Under the pieces are notes generated by a model that was not told the origin of the DNA, ran no database searches, and saw only the letters and a program-made list of their open reading frames with translations. Shown piece by piece: positions 34,629-46,016 of a stretch of DNA of 64,000 nucleotides. The DNA is from Lunularia cruciata (taxonomy: Eukaryota; Streptophyta; Marchantiopsida; Lunulariales; Lunulariaceae): positions 4,407,001-4,471,000 of the forward strand of contig OX419758.1 of the NCBI GenBank assembly GCA_948567375.1. The letters run 5' to 3'. The stretch's first letter is position 1, and each line of letters begins with the position of its first letter. The position numbers and the translations under genes are program-made.

Positions 34629-35009
34629 TGTAACAATATAGAGTTTAGCAATGAATTTTCTTAGGGCTATAAATTATCAAATAGGCCAAATTACCATAAA
34701 ATATTCCAAAAGTATTTAGGAAGCTTCTTGGGAAGCTTCCTGTCTAGCTTAACTTCCAACTAGGTTAGCTTGCATGCCAAGTAGGTGGCTTCTAAAAGGA
34801 AGCTTCTTGAGAAGCTCCTTGGTTAACTTGGCTTGCACTCCAAGAAAGCGGCTTAGGGAAACTTCTTGAGATGCTTCTTAAGAGTCTTGTTTGCTCCCTA
34901 TAAATACCAAAGTTGAAGCTCAAGCTAGGCATTTGGAGTTTTCTCACATTCAAGTGTTCCAATGAAAGCTTCCATTCTTCTATTTCCTCCTTGCTCTTGA
35001 TCTTTTACA
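34629..35009 (+). repeat. LTR E (3' LTR of the outer element)
   Basis: TGTAACAATATAG ... GATCTTTTACA. It shares with LTR A the older variants (AAATAGGCCAAATTACCATAAAATATTCC region and AATGAAAGCTTCCATTC) that B, C and D lack. This pairs A with E. Confidence 0.85.
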
Positions 35010-35335
35010 AAGGTCAAGCACTGCACAAAAGAAGATTGCATTATAGATAAAGAAGAGGAAGAAGTGCTTCTTGCCTTCCATATATGTGATCATTATGTTG
35101 AATTGTTGTCTCCACTCTACCCTTTGAATTTATTGATGATATAGATCTTTTTATGTCTTGAGATAGACTAGAGGTTTGTGTTTTATCTCCAATATAAGTG
35201 CCTTTTCACCAAGATAGTGCTTCCAAAGCTTGGTTGCAAGAACAATGACTAACTCTTCTCATTTGATGGTATGATAGAGGGGAAAGGTAAGCCTCTTTTC
35301 CTAGAGGAAAGGAATCTTTCTATTCTTAGTCTAAT
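35010..35335 (+). pseudogene. Unidentified acidic coding-like sequence, 3' part
   Basis: After removal of the gypsy stack and one copy of the 5-bp duplication, the frame from 21380 continues here: KHCTKEDCIIDKEEEEVLLA, then HICDHYVELLSPLYPLNLL, with stops further on and later pieces such as LFSFDGMIEGKGKPLFLEE. The protein is unrecognised. The preserved phase across the insertion is the evidence that both parts were one reading frame when the element landed. Confidence 0.5.
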
Positions 35336-35515
35336 TATTCATTTAGGCCTCTAAAATTAGCTTTGAAGTTTTTAGGGTGTTTTTGGCTCTTGCCTTATTA
35401 GTGGAAGTACTCTTTTGGTGGCACCTCTATCTAATCTACTTAGTTCATCATATATAATGTCCTTCTAGATGTTGCAAAGATAATTTCCACATCTAGATAA
35501 TATATATAGCTTAAA
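35333..35515. repeat. Short direct repeat, left copy, outside the inverted-arm composite
   Basis: About 180 bp (from near TTTAGGCCTCTAAAATTAGC to CTAGATAATATATATAGCT) matching about 45836-46016 in the same orientation, with scattered changes. It sits just outside the left inverted arm. Confidence 0.65.
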
Positions 35516-36039
35516 TGGATGACTTAGGCCTCAAAAATAAAAAATTCTTCTCCCTTTGGAATAAAAAATTATTGCCTTCTCCCTCTCCATTTTTCTTATT
35601 GAGAACTTTCCAATGTTTTCCAATGACATGTCACCCATGATGTTTGAAGCTTCTTCTAAGAAGATTTCCTAAAGATTCCTTCCAATCAAACTTGTTTGAC
35701 CACCAAATAGGACAAGGATTGGCATGTCACCAATCCATATATCTGATCTAAGGATAACATACGCAACCATAGCAATAGACTTTACTCAACCAAACCTCCA
35801 AGTAGAGAGTAAAATGTACCACCACGCCGGTAGATTCATGACTTGATTCTAGGCTCCCTTTGAAGGGAAACCTCCATGGCTTGTTCGGTTGTACGTTTCT
35901 GAGAGGGAGATTCAAGCACAAGGTTCAAAGAAACAGTGCCAAAATCAAAGGGAAAACTGTTACCGTTGCAAATCAAGGAAGAAGAAACAAATAATCTGAA
36001 CTATGTGATATAGATACTCCAAAGGTATATCTGGTATAT

Positions 36040-37260
36040 GAAAAAAGGAGTTGAAATGCTCCCTTTGAGTGGATCCTTGTTGTTATGTAATACAATCAAG
36101 GTGCTTCTTTGGAGCATTGCAATATTGAGGGATGAAGCCTTGTGTTTCTCTTGTGTTTCTCTTGGAGGTTTCTCATTCCTTGGAACATTACACTTTGCCA
36201 TCATTCAAAAGATGAGAGGAAAGAAAGGGAAGATATCAAGGGGTGTAAGAGGGAACCAAAAACTAGATGAAAGAGCACTAGCAAATGCTATTCAGCCTAG
36301 ATGCAAGAGTGATAGGAGCAATGACTCTTGACATCAAATTCATATACAAGAAGCTGATTGCCAAGATCAAGGCTACTTTCAATGATAAGAGGTCAAACAA
36401 CAATAGAAAGAGTGTAGTCAATTACAAAGACAATGCAAGGAGGTGCATAGTTCATCATACACTCAATCAGAGCTGCACTACAATTGATGGAGACCCTCTG
36501 GCTCCAATACCAAACCAAATGTTCTAACATTGTAGATTACAACACACTTGTTCAAACATGTACAAACAAGTCTATACTCAAAAGGCCGAAGAAGATCTTT
36601 TCAAAGAAGGAGCAGCCAAGTCCACTTGACTTGCATAAGGAAGAGGCAAGAAAGATAAATATTTGATGCTCAAAAACCATGACTTAGGAAGTATATTACC
36701 ACTTTAGAGAGTAATCATGAGCACAAGGCCAAGTAGAGTTGGAAGATACAAGGAGATTTGAGGGTACTCTGACTTTAGCATGAGTAGTATCAGACAAAAT
36801 CTGAACATCATTTATGTGGCATGTACATAGAATTGAAGAGCACTTAGAGTGAGTTGAAGGAGGCCCAAGATAGGATCAACACCTTTGAAGTTCAAATGTA
36901 AGAGTATCAAAAAGATGTGGCATTGCAATTTGACATATGGCCAAGGACTTGGATAAAGAGTTGGACAAGCAAGCAAAGAGTATCCAAATGCAAGTGGCAT
37001 TGCAAGCAAAGTGGGGTACTTGGACCAATAGATGAAGGAAAACAAGTGGAAAATGATTCATTAGTTGGAGGAGGCCAGGAATTTAATGGGAAACTAAAGG
37101 AAGAGGGGAAAATTCAAGCATTGAAAATGAAATGGTATGACCTGAAATTCCAAGTATGAAGGCTAGAGAGCTAGGCCTACATGGAGTAGAAGATGGAACT
37201 CCTATCCTTGCAGTTAAGAGAGCACTTTGATAAGAAATTCACAAAAACTTATCACACCTA
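36040..37260 (+). pseudogene. Coiled-coil element protein, copy 1
   Basis: Unrecognised repeat-borne protein present three times in the window. Here: KMRGKKGKISRGVRGNQKLD (about 36208), TLDIKFIYKKLIAKIKATFN (about 36326), YNTLVQTCTNKSILKRPKK (about 36538), a heptad-rich stretch ELKEAQDRINTFEVQM (about 36850) with KELDKQAKSIQMQVALQAKW, and REHFDKKFTKTYHTYFLEIE near 37210-37275. Frames change and stops occur, so it is dead. Basic N-terminal block, central Lys-rich part and long coiled coil could suit a capsid-like or structural protein of a mobile element, but no known domain is visible. Related copies: 43440-45400 (minus) and 57350-58860 (plus). Confidence 0.6.
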
Positions 37261-38049
37261 CTTCTTAGAAATAGAACAATACCAAGCACAACCAAATAGT
37301 TAGTTAGATATCTTAGAGGTATAAATACTCCATTACTACTAGAAATTCAGGCAAAAAGCACTCCATTCAGAGGAAGTCCTTCAAAGACATATGCACTTTG
37401 ATTAACCAATCAGATACTCAAAATTGTAAGCTAATGATAAATTTGTAATTGTATATACTTCAGGTATGCACTTGGAAATGTGCCTATAGGTTAAAATTAT
37501 ATTAGGTAAGTGAGACCTGACACCTTCCTTAACACATGTTAGGTACTAAATCATTCTATAGAAAGATTAGGATAAGATAGGTTTAGGACCTCACTTGAGC
37601 AATGCACATAGTAGCTTAGGATTCTTAGGAGATCCACTTGGGCTCTTGATTGCTTTGAGTCTGAAGCCAAAAAATTATTTAAGGCATAGGACCAAAGGCT
37701 CTCATTTTTTCCTTTCATACTTTGATTACAAGTAAAGAGTATTATGGATCCTTTGCAAGTTTTATCTCTTCATTCTATGTGTTGTCAAATGTCTAGGTAA
37801 GAGTAGAGGTGAGAATCTTCCTAATAAGATCACAAGTGTTTTGGTACAAAGTTTTTACTAACCCTTGATCAAGGATGTTTACTAAAGGATCCAAGAGTGA
37901 ACATGTGCAAGAAGTGGAATAGGAAGCTTGCCATATGAGAAATACCATAGAATTAAAAAAACCAAGACATTTGGTCAATGTGAAGTGTGCTATATTATTG
38001 CAATATTTACAAAGGTTGGTATGTACTTGCAAGGGTAACAACTTTGGGA

Positions 38050-38335
38050 TGGATTTGCATTAAGAGTCAAGTGACCCATCACCGTTAGGAGTAATCTTGG
38101 ATAATATTTGTAGTAAAAGTGCTTATTTTTATTTCTTTTTCCATAGTGTGCCATAGGGAGTGACATGGTTTCTTATGAGAGTGTTTCATGCCCAAAAGTT
38201 CAAATAGGAAAAAATTCAAAAACTATGACATTATGACACTTTCCTTCATTCTTAGCTATTTCCAACCTATACTCTCATAGAACAACATGTTCTTATTGTT
38301 TATATTATAAGTACATTGACATGGGGCTGTCCCAA
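38050..38335 (+). repeat. 280-bp dispersed repeat, copy 1
   Basis: Contains ACCCATCACC, TTTTTCCATAGTGTGCCATAG, GAGAGTGTTTCATGCC and ACATTATGACACTTTCCTTC, then TATACTCTCATAGAAC. Five copies occur in the window, two of them just 3' of the coiled-coil pseudogenes in this composite, suggesting a terminal part of that element. Confidence 0.7.
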
Positions 38336-38440
38336 ATAGCCATCCTTGTACGCTCATGTCTCTTTGGCAAAGTTGTGAGGATATTATTTGGTACATTTAC
38401 CATCCTCTATGCAAGGAGAATTCAGAATTTGTTTGCCACA

Positions 38441-39446
38441 AGGCCCATGTACTAAGTAATGTATCAATGTCTTGTATGCATTGGGATGAGTGGTTGGATT
38501 TGGAAGTTTGACAAACAGTAATGAGTTGATCTTGTCTATAGTTGTCAATTTTGATTGCTTGTCAAGAATCAACAAGATGTATGCATATAGTAGGCCTTTT
38601 CTTATGAAATTCAATGACCCAAGTAAACCTAAGCACCTTGTCAAACACTTTGTAGTCTTTGATAGTAGTTGAAGTCTACTATCTACACTTGGAATTTCAA
38701 GTTAAATACATTGGCTACTAAATTTGGCTTAGTCTACTTGGGTTTATGTTTTGTTGTGATCTTAGGCCATTTTGGGTTACACATGAATGTCACAAAAAGG
38801 CCTGGCCATCCAAACTTGTGCACATTGGTCATGGCATCCTTATAGCATTGATTTATTTTATTCCTACCTCCCAAAATTAGCAAGAGCATGATGAACATTG
38901 GCCGATTTATGTCGCATCATGGTTGCCAACATTTAAGGCATCCACCACTCTATTGTAAAGTTTGCATTGTAAGTCCTTATGATTGTCTTTGACTAAATTA
39001 AAGTAGTTTTGTTCAAATTATGCCCCATCCACCATTTATTGTTGTAGCAATGTCTTGCATAGAAGATGTGGTTGTGGCAATTGTGCAAGTGAAGCATATT
39101 AAGAATCAATGTGGTAAATCAATTAGAAATAGAAAAAATAACCATAAAAATAGACATGGATTTGTTATCAAGGTTCATCCAACTTGGACTACATCCATGA
39201 GTATAGACAAGTTCAAGAGATTTGACTAAACACCATAGTGTCGTTACAAATAAGAACTAACATTGAACTAACATAAGAAAGAACTACTTTATCTCTCTCA
39301 AAAAGTCTCTCCCTTATCTCTTCCCCATACAACACTTCTGATATTTTTATCAAAATACTAGGAGCAAAACCAAAATTTGAAACAATGAAGTTCTATTTAT
39401 AATGGAACTAACCCTAAATAGCATTGCTAGTTGTGCTAATCATATG
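38441..39446. other. Inner part of the composite, nothing recognised
   Basis: Between the left arm and the solo LTR. Frames up to about 86 codons on both strands carry no motif I know. 39240-39446 may belong to the 3' end of the copia element, since the same AACCCTAAAT-containing sequence continues on the other side of the solo LTR. Confidence 0.4.
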
Positions 39447-39869
39447 TGTAATAATATCGAGTTAGCACGTGAGTTAATAGAAGCTAATGAGTTAGTAGCC
39501 TAAGCTAAATATAGCAAAAGGAGGTTAAATGAGTCTAAGAATATTTAGAAGCATCTAGAAAGCTTATGGGTAAAATATTCTAGAAGCACCCTTCTTGGTG
39601 AGAAGCTTCTAAGAACCTCCCAAGGGTAGAGTAACTTGTATGCCAAGTTGACAGTTAGCTTAGCTTGTACACCAAGTAAATGACTAGCTTAGCTTGGACT
39701 CCAAGCAAGGTGGCCCTTAGTAGGAACCTCCCTTGGAAGCTTCTTGGGAATCTTGTACCCAAGTTATCTATAAATACCCAATCTAAGCTCAAGCTAGGCA
39801 TTTAGAGTATTTATAATGTGACTTCATTCCAATCTTCCATTCTCCTATTTATTTTCTTGCTTTTTTACA
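39447..39869 (+). repeat. Diverged solo LTR of the gypsy family
   Basis: Starts TGTAATAATATCGAG and ends TTTTTTACA, with TATAAATACCC, CTCAAGCTAGGCATTTAGAG and the AAGCTTCTTGGGA motifs of LTRs A-E. No internal gypsy sequence adjoins it, so it is a solo LTR. Flanking five bases (ATATG left, CTAAG right) do not match, so the duplication is lost or the ends are altered. Confidence 0.75.
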
Positions 39870-40115
39870 CTAAGCCCAACCCTAAATGAAACAACATTTA
39901 AGTCTTGTACATTGCAACCATCAAAAGCTCATGCTATTTCACATCTATAAAGAATCTAATGCTCAACAAGACTCTCTCTCCAAAAAGAAATGTGAAAGAT
40001 GTCAAAAAACTATGGATGCTCCTAACTTCTAGTTGACCATGTATGTGTGTCTTTGCAATGTTTATTCATCAATTTCCTGGAGCATTACCAATAATAGTGC
40101 TACAAAAATCATGTT

Positions 40116-42340
40116 TTATCTATCTAGTTCCTTGGTAAACATATCAACATGGTTCTTTGAGTGGTTAATCTTCTCAAGTTTCAACTCATTATCCTTGGGT
40201 TTTGACCTGATGAAGTCATATCTTATTTTGATATGTCTAGTCTTGGAATGGTGAGCAAAAATGTTTGCCAAAGTGATTGTTGCTCCATAGATTAATTATT
40301 ACTTTCTTTCTTGTAGCTCTTCTATGTAATCTTGAAACCACATGATTTCTTTTGAAGCTTTGTGATTGCCACATACTCAACATTTATTGTTGATAGAGCC
40401 ACTCCATTTTCTAACTAAGATATCCAACTTAGAGTTACATCCCTAACTATAAAGACATATGCATTGGTGCTCCTTCCTTGTCTCAATCACATGAATGATC
40501 AAAATCTACATAGCATTGTATTTCTAAAATTTCCTTTCAAAACAAAGAGCGTAAGTACATGTACAAGCAAGATACTTGAGTATCTACTTATTAGCATCCA
40601 AATGCTCCTTGCTTGGATTCTACATATATCTACTAACCAGTCCCATTGCAAATATGTGGTCTTGTGCTCACCATTTCTTACATCAAACTTCCAACTATTG
40701 ATTGAACCTTGGACATATCATCCATTTCAACTTTAATGCTTAGCAAGAATCTTTTGAAAGTTTCAAGTGTCTTCCAAAAGGAGCTGATACCGATTTAGAA
40801 TTGTGCATATTAAATCTCTTCAACACTTTCTTCAAGTAGCCTTCTTGAGATAACCACAAAGTCTTGTTTGTCTTGTCTTTGATAATGTTCATGCCTAGTA
40901 TCTTCTTGGCTTTGCTTCAGTCTTTCATAAAAAATTCAGATTTCAATATTTTCTTCAAATTTACTACCTTTTTTGACATTGGTGCTAGCTACAAACATTT
41001 CAACCACATATAAAGAAATATATACAATGCCATCATCACCAAATTTTCTAAGATAGATAGAATGATCAACTTCCAATCTAGTAAAACCTTTTACTTGCAT
41101 GATATTATCAAGTCTCAAGTATCATTGTCATGGAGCCTATTTTAGCCTACATAGACTCTCCTTCAAGCAACAAACCATGTGCTCTTTGCCTTTTGTTGCA
41201 AAATCCATTGGTTGTACTATGTACAATTCTTCATCTATATTTCCATATAAATATTTCATCTTTACATCAAGCTTTTCAAGATGAAGATCCTCTATAAAAA
41301 CTATGTTTAGAAATATCTTAATGGATGTCATATTCACCATAGGTGCAAAGATCTTTGTGTAGTAGACTCTTTCCTTATAAGAAAAAACTTTGACCACAAG
41401 CCTTGTCTTGTGTCTTATGCTTCCATCTTCCTCTATCTTGATTTTGTACACCTATTTGTTTAGCAATACCTTTTTTCTAATTGGTAGTCTTGTTAGTTCC
41501 CATGTCTAATTTTGGTACAAAGAATTCATCTCATCTTTCATGGCATGCTCCCATTTCATGCAAGATGCATCATGTGTTGCTTCCTCATATGACTTTGGCT
41601 CCCCAAAATTTGTGTATAAGACATGACTTAGATTGTATTTGCATATGAATCAAATTTTACTGTTACTTTTACTTTTACTTTTCTCACTCTTGTTGATCTC
41701 CTTGGTGTTGGATCCTCTTTTTCCTTAGGTTCTTTGTGTTCCTTCTATTGACCTTCTTGTTCACTAGACTCTTCAAGTTCACTAGATTTCTCATGAATTT
41801 GATCTTGAAGAGTAAGTTGGTCTATTGGAGATCTCTTTTGAGACTCAATATCCAAATCAACATAGTCTGGTTTGGTTGACTTTTATTGCGTGTTTTGATG
41901 ATCTTACTCTCTTGGAATATCACATTCCTACTGTGTATAAATTTTTTATTTTCATAATCCCAGATTTTATAACCATACTCATCATTGTGATAGCCAATGA
42001 AGATACACTTTTGGGACTTAGTGTCAAGCTTCTTCCTATCCTTGTTGTCAATTAGAGTATATGCTATGCAACCAAACACCTTTAAGAAGAAAAAATTAAC
42101 CTTCTTTCTTGACCATACTTCCTCTAGTGTTTTACCATCTAGCATACTAAATGGACTTTTACTGATCAAGTATGCAATCATATTGATTATAGCAGCCTTA
42201 AGGTGGATAGTAATAATGCATGTTATCTTATACATGTGATAACACACAAAATCCAAATGCTCCTTGCATAGAGGATGGTATATGTACCAAACAATATCCT
42301 CACAACTTTGCCAAAGAGACATGAGCATACAAGGATGGCT
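40116..42340 (-). pseudogene. Ty1/copia pol remnant (integrase C-terminus, RT, RNase H)
   Basis: Minus-strand copia polyprotein piece. From the right: integrase C-terminal part with SPFSMLDGKTLEEVWSRKK and VFGCIAYTLIDNKDRKKLD, CIFIGYHNDEYGYKIWD (about 42170-41960). Then RT with RHKTRLVVKVFSYKERVYYT, KIFAPMVNMTSIKIFLNIVF and LEKLDVKMKYLYGNIDEELY (about 41440-41220), and LRKFGDDGIVYISLYVVEMF (about 41063-41004), where the YVDD box is YVVE. RNase H end ITLANIFAHHSKTRHIKIRY and NHVDMFTKELDR then a stop (about 40275-40116). Gag, protease and the integrase core are missing; the piece joins the right inverted arm near 42245. Stops and shifts throughout: dead. Confidence 0.85.
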
Positions 42341-42349
42341 ATTTGGGAC

Positions 42350-42625
42350 AGCCCCATGTCAATGTACTTATAATATAAACAATAAGAACATGTTGTGACT
42401 ATGAGAATATAGGTTTGAAACAGCTAAGAATGAAGGAAAGTGTCACAATGCCATAGTTTTTAAAAAAATTCCTATTTGACCTTTTGGGCATGAAACACTC
42501 TCAAAAGAAACTATGGCACTCCCTATGGCACACTATGGAAAAAGAAATAAAAATAAGCACTTTTATTACAAATATTATCCAAGATTACTCCTAAAGGTGA
42601 TAGGTCACTTCACTCTTAGTGCCAA
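42350..42625 (-). repeat. 280-bp dispersed repeat, copy 2
   Basis: Reverse complement of the copy at 38050-38335, including GAAGGAAAGTGTCACAATGCC and CTATGGCACACTATGG. Confidence 0.7.
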
Positions 42626-43439
42626 TCCATCCCAAATTTGTTACCCTTGCAAGTGCATACCAACCTTTGCAAATAATACAATAATATAGCACACTTCACA
42701 TTGACCAAAGGTCTTGGTTTTTTTTATTCTATGGTATTTATCATATGGAAAGCTTCCTAGTCCACTCCTTCCACATGTTCACTCCTTTGGATCCTTTAGT
42801 GAACATCCTTGATCAAGTGTTAGTAAAAACTTTGTACCAAAACACTTGTGATCTTATTGGGAAGATCTTCACCTCCACACTTACCTAGACATTTGACAAC
42901 ACATAGAATGAAGAGATAAAACTTGCAAAGAACCAGAATACTCTTTACTTGTAATCAAAGTATGAAAGAAAAAAAACATGTGTGCCTTTGGTCCTATGCT
43001 TTAAATAATATTTTGGCTTTAGACTCAAAGGGATCAAGAGCCCAAGTGGATCTCCTAAGAATCCTAAGCTACTATGTGCATTGCTCAAGTGAGGTTCTAA
43101 ACCTATCTTATCCTAATCTATCTATAGAATGATTAGGTACCTAGCATGTGTCAAGGAAGGTGTCAAGTTGCCCCTACCTAATATAATTTCAATCTTTGGG
43201 CACACAATTCCAAGTGCACACCTGAAGTATGTACAATTTCAAATATGTCATTAGTGTATAATTTTGAGTATCCAACTAGTTACTCAAAGTGCATATGTCT
43301 TTGAAGGACTTCTTCTTCACGAGTACTTTTGGCCTGAATTGCTAGTGGAAGTGGACTATTTTTACCTCTAAGATATCTAACTAACTATTTGGTTTGTGCT
43401 TGGTATCTTGCTATTTGAAGAAGTAGGTGTGGTAACTTT

Positions 43440-45400
43440 TTGTAAATTTCTTATCAAAGTGTTCTCTTAACCGTAAGGATAGGATTTTCATCTTCTCCTC
43501 CATGTAGGCCTACCTTACTAGCCTTTGTATTCGGAATTTCAGCTCATACTATTTCATTTGCAATCCTTGAAGTTGCCACTCTTCCTTTAGTTTCCCAATG
43601 AAATTCTTGGCTTCCTCCAACTGCTGAACCGTTTTCACTTGTCTTCCTTCATCTGTTGATTCCAAGTACCAGTAGAACCAACTTTGCTTGTGGTGCTTCT
43701 TGAATTTGGGTACTATTTGCTTGCTTGACCAACTCTTTATCCAAGTCCTTGGCCGTATGTCAAATAGCAATGCCACATTCTTTAGATACTCCTACATTTG
43801 AACTTCTAAGGTGTTGATCCTGTTTTGGGCCTCCTTCAACTCATTCCAAGTGCTCTCCAATTTTATGCACATGTCATGTAAGTGATGTTCAGATTTTTTC
43901 TAATACTACTCATGCTCAAGTTAGAGTGCACTCAAATCTCCTTGTATCTTCCAATTCTACTGGGCCTTGTGCTCATGATCACTCTCTAAAGTGGTACTTT
44001 ACTTCTTGAGTTCATGGTTTTTCAGCATCCAAGATTGATCTTTTTTGCCTCTTCCTTGTGCAAGTCAAGTGGCCTTGGTTGCTTCTTCTTTGACAAGGTC
44101 TTCTTTGGCCTTTTGAGTATAGACTTGTTTGTACATGTTTGAACAAGTGTGTTGTAATCTACAATGTTAGAACATTTGGCTTGGTATTGGAGCAATAGGG
44201 TCTCTATCAATTGTAGTGCAGCTCTGATTGAGTGTATGATGAACTATGCACCTTCTTGAACTAGCACTGGTATTGAGTGCATTTATCCTTCACACACTTT
44301 GGTGTATATTCCTAGTGTAGTGTCTTGAACTTTGGTTTCAATGTCAACTTCTTCTTCATCAACATGGTTTGTAATCTGATTGTTGTTTGGTTGTACTTTG
44401 GGCCAAAGTTCTCGGGCAATCAAGCACTTGGTGCAATCTTTGTGCTTTATTGGGCTCCTCCTTCTCTAATGGGGCTAAGTGGCCCTTGTTTTGATATCAT
44501 AGCCATCTTTTTCATGTCTTCTTTAGGTCCTACAAGGCACTCCTCCACTTCTTGACTCTCCAAGTTTGGGATAGATTGTGCATCTTCTCATTTTTCTTCT
44601 TCTTCTTTGTCTCCTAAGGCAAAGGTCAATGCTTGGTCAACCCTTGATTGTCCTCTTCCTCATCATCATCATCCTCTGTATCCTTTGATTCACCTTTGGA
44701 TGAAGATATGTCTATTACTTGGGTGTTGGATTGTGGCTTCTTGGCAAATGGAGGTTGCTTCTTTGGAATACTCATCTTCTTCTTTACATTCTTTGATGCA
44801 ACCAATTCTTCACTCCACTAGCACACAAAAATTCCAATCTCAATGGATTCTATATCAACATCTTTATACTTAACTATTAAGGTTGTTCATCAAAATAACT
44901 TGTAAGATGGAAATGAGTAGGGAATCTCTTCTTCTCCTCTCAGGTTAGGAGATTGGTTCCAATATAAAAGAAAATAGTAAATGAAGTGAGGTAAGTAGCA
45001 CCTTCATCCACCTAAAAATATTGGTGCAAGGTCCTATCTTTTAGATTGAACATATTATCCCAATCACTTGGCTTGCTTGAGTATATATAATTGAAGAAAA
45101 CAGCCTAGCTAGTGGTTAGGTAGGTAGATTGTTTGGGTTTGAAGATTTTCAGAACTACTTATACTATGGTACTCATTGCTGGTCTTGTAATTGACTTCTC
45201 TCTATCCATTTTTCTTTGACCTCTTATCATTGAAAGTAGCTTTGATCTTAGCAATCAGCTCCTTTGTCTATGAATTTGATGGCAAGAGTCATTGCTCCTA
45301 CCACTCTTGCATCTAGGCTGAATACCATTTGCTAGTGCTCCTTCATCCACTTGTTGTGTTCCCTCTCATACACCTTGATGTCTTCTCTTTCCTTCCTCTC
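43440..45400 (-). pseudogene. Coiled-coil element protein, copy 2
   Basis: Minus-strand partner of 36040-37260. Open pieces include MIETLLLQYQAKCSNIVDYN with TNKSILKRPKKTLSKKKQPR (44210-44022) and DEGRQVKTVQQLEEAKNFIG with KLKEEWQLQGLQMK (about 43660-43549). The first piece is nearly identical to the left-arm protein (MMETLWLQYQTKCSNIVDYN). Between and beyond, stops and frame changes break it. No known domain. Confidence 0.6.
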
Positions 45401-45835
45401 ATCTTTTGAATGACGGAAAAGTGTAATGTTCTAATAGCATGAGAATTCCCAAGAGAAACACAAGAGAAGAAAAACAAGAGAAACACAAGGCTTCATCCCT
45501 TGATACAACAATGCTCCAAAGGAGCACCTTGTATATATTATATAGCAAAGAAGATCCACTCAAAGAAAACTCCACCCTTGGATCAAAGACATGGACTGGT
45601 GATATGTCACCAAGTTCCACCTTTGGATTAGATGCATAAATTGGTAACATGTTGATCCTTGTCCTATTTGGTTGGTAAAACAAGTTTGACCAAAGGGAAT
45701 ATTTGGAGAATCTTCTTGTAGGAAGCTCAAAACAACATGGGTGATGCACTTTTAGAAGGCTCTCAACAAGAAAAATAGGGAGAGAGAATGCAGTACTTTT
45801 TTATCCTAAAGGGGAATGAATTTTTCATTTTTTAG

Positions 45836-46016
45836 GCCTAATTCATTTGTTTAAGCCTCCAAAATTGGCATTGAAGTTCTTAGGGTATTTTTGACCTCTA
45901 CCTATTAGTGAAAGTACTATTTTGGTGACACTTCTATCTAATCTACTTAGATCCTCATATATAACATCCTTCTAGATATTAAAAATCCAATTTCCATGTC
46001 TAGATAATATATCTAG
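45836..46016. repeat. Short direct repeat, right copy
   Basis: Same orientation as 35333-35515. Shared landmarks: CTATCTAATCTACTTAG, ATCCTTCTAGAT-type block and CTAGATAATATAT at the end. Confidence 0.65.

Larger units (their letters stand above)
21381..35009 (+). mobile_element. Outer Ty3/gypsy chromodomain element (LTR A to LTR E), split by a nested block
   Basis: LTR retrotransposon whose 5' LTR is A (21381-21780) and 3' LTR is E (34629-35009). The gag zinc knuckle is cut at 22859 and resumes at 33131, after an inner block of about 10.3 kb. With the block removed the internal region is only about 2.6 kb: gag, protease, then a jump from the RT N-terminus to the integrase C-terminus and chromodomain region. 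Most of RT, RNase H and integrase is therefore deleted. Flanks read GAAGT and AAGGT, an imperfect 5-bp duplication, and removing the element restores one frame in the acidic host sequence. It is dead and older than the inner block, judging from its more diverged LTRs. Confidence 0.8.
35516..38440. repeat. Left arm of a large inverted repeat
   Basis: About 2.9 kb whose reverse complement is found, diverged and with indels, at about 42245-45850. Anchors along the arm: GGACAAGGATTGGCATGT-type sequence near 35710, the ATTGAGGGATGAAGCCTTGTG block near 36124, TCAAACATGTACAAACAAGTC near 36553, ACTTATCACACC near 37250, and GGGGCTGTCCCAAATAGCC near 38323. All have counterparts in reverse order in the right arm. 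Similarity ends near CTATGCAAGGAG at 38422. The arm carries the coiled-coil pseudogene and one copy of the 280-bp repeat. Confidence 0.75.
42245..45850. repeat. Right arm of the large inverted repeat
   Basis: Reverse-complement partner of 35516-38440, longer by about 0.7 kb through indels. It begins at CTCCTTGCATAG (42268), passes through GGGGACAGCC-type sequence (about 42345) and the 280-bp repeat (minus), and ends near TTTTTTAGGCCTAATTC (about 45835). Both arms enclose the copia remnant. Confidence 0.75.

Noticed and set aside
21376-35014. A perfect target duplication for the outer gypsy element
   Set aside because: Flanks are GAAGT and AAGGT and agree only in part; support rests on the restored reading frame, not on an exact duplication.
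39437-39879. Full-length gypsy element around the LTR at 39.4 kb
   Set aside because: No primer site, gag or pol of the gypsy type adjoins it on either side.
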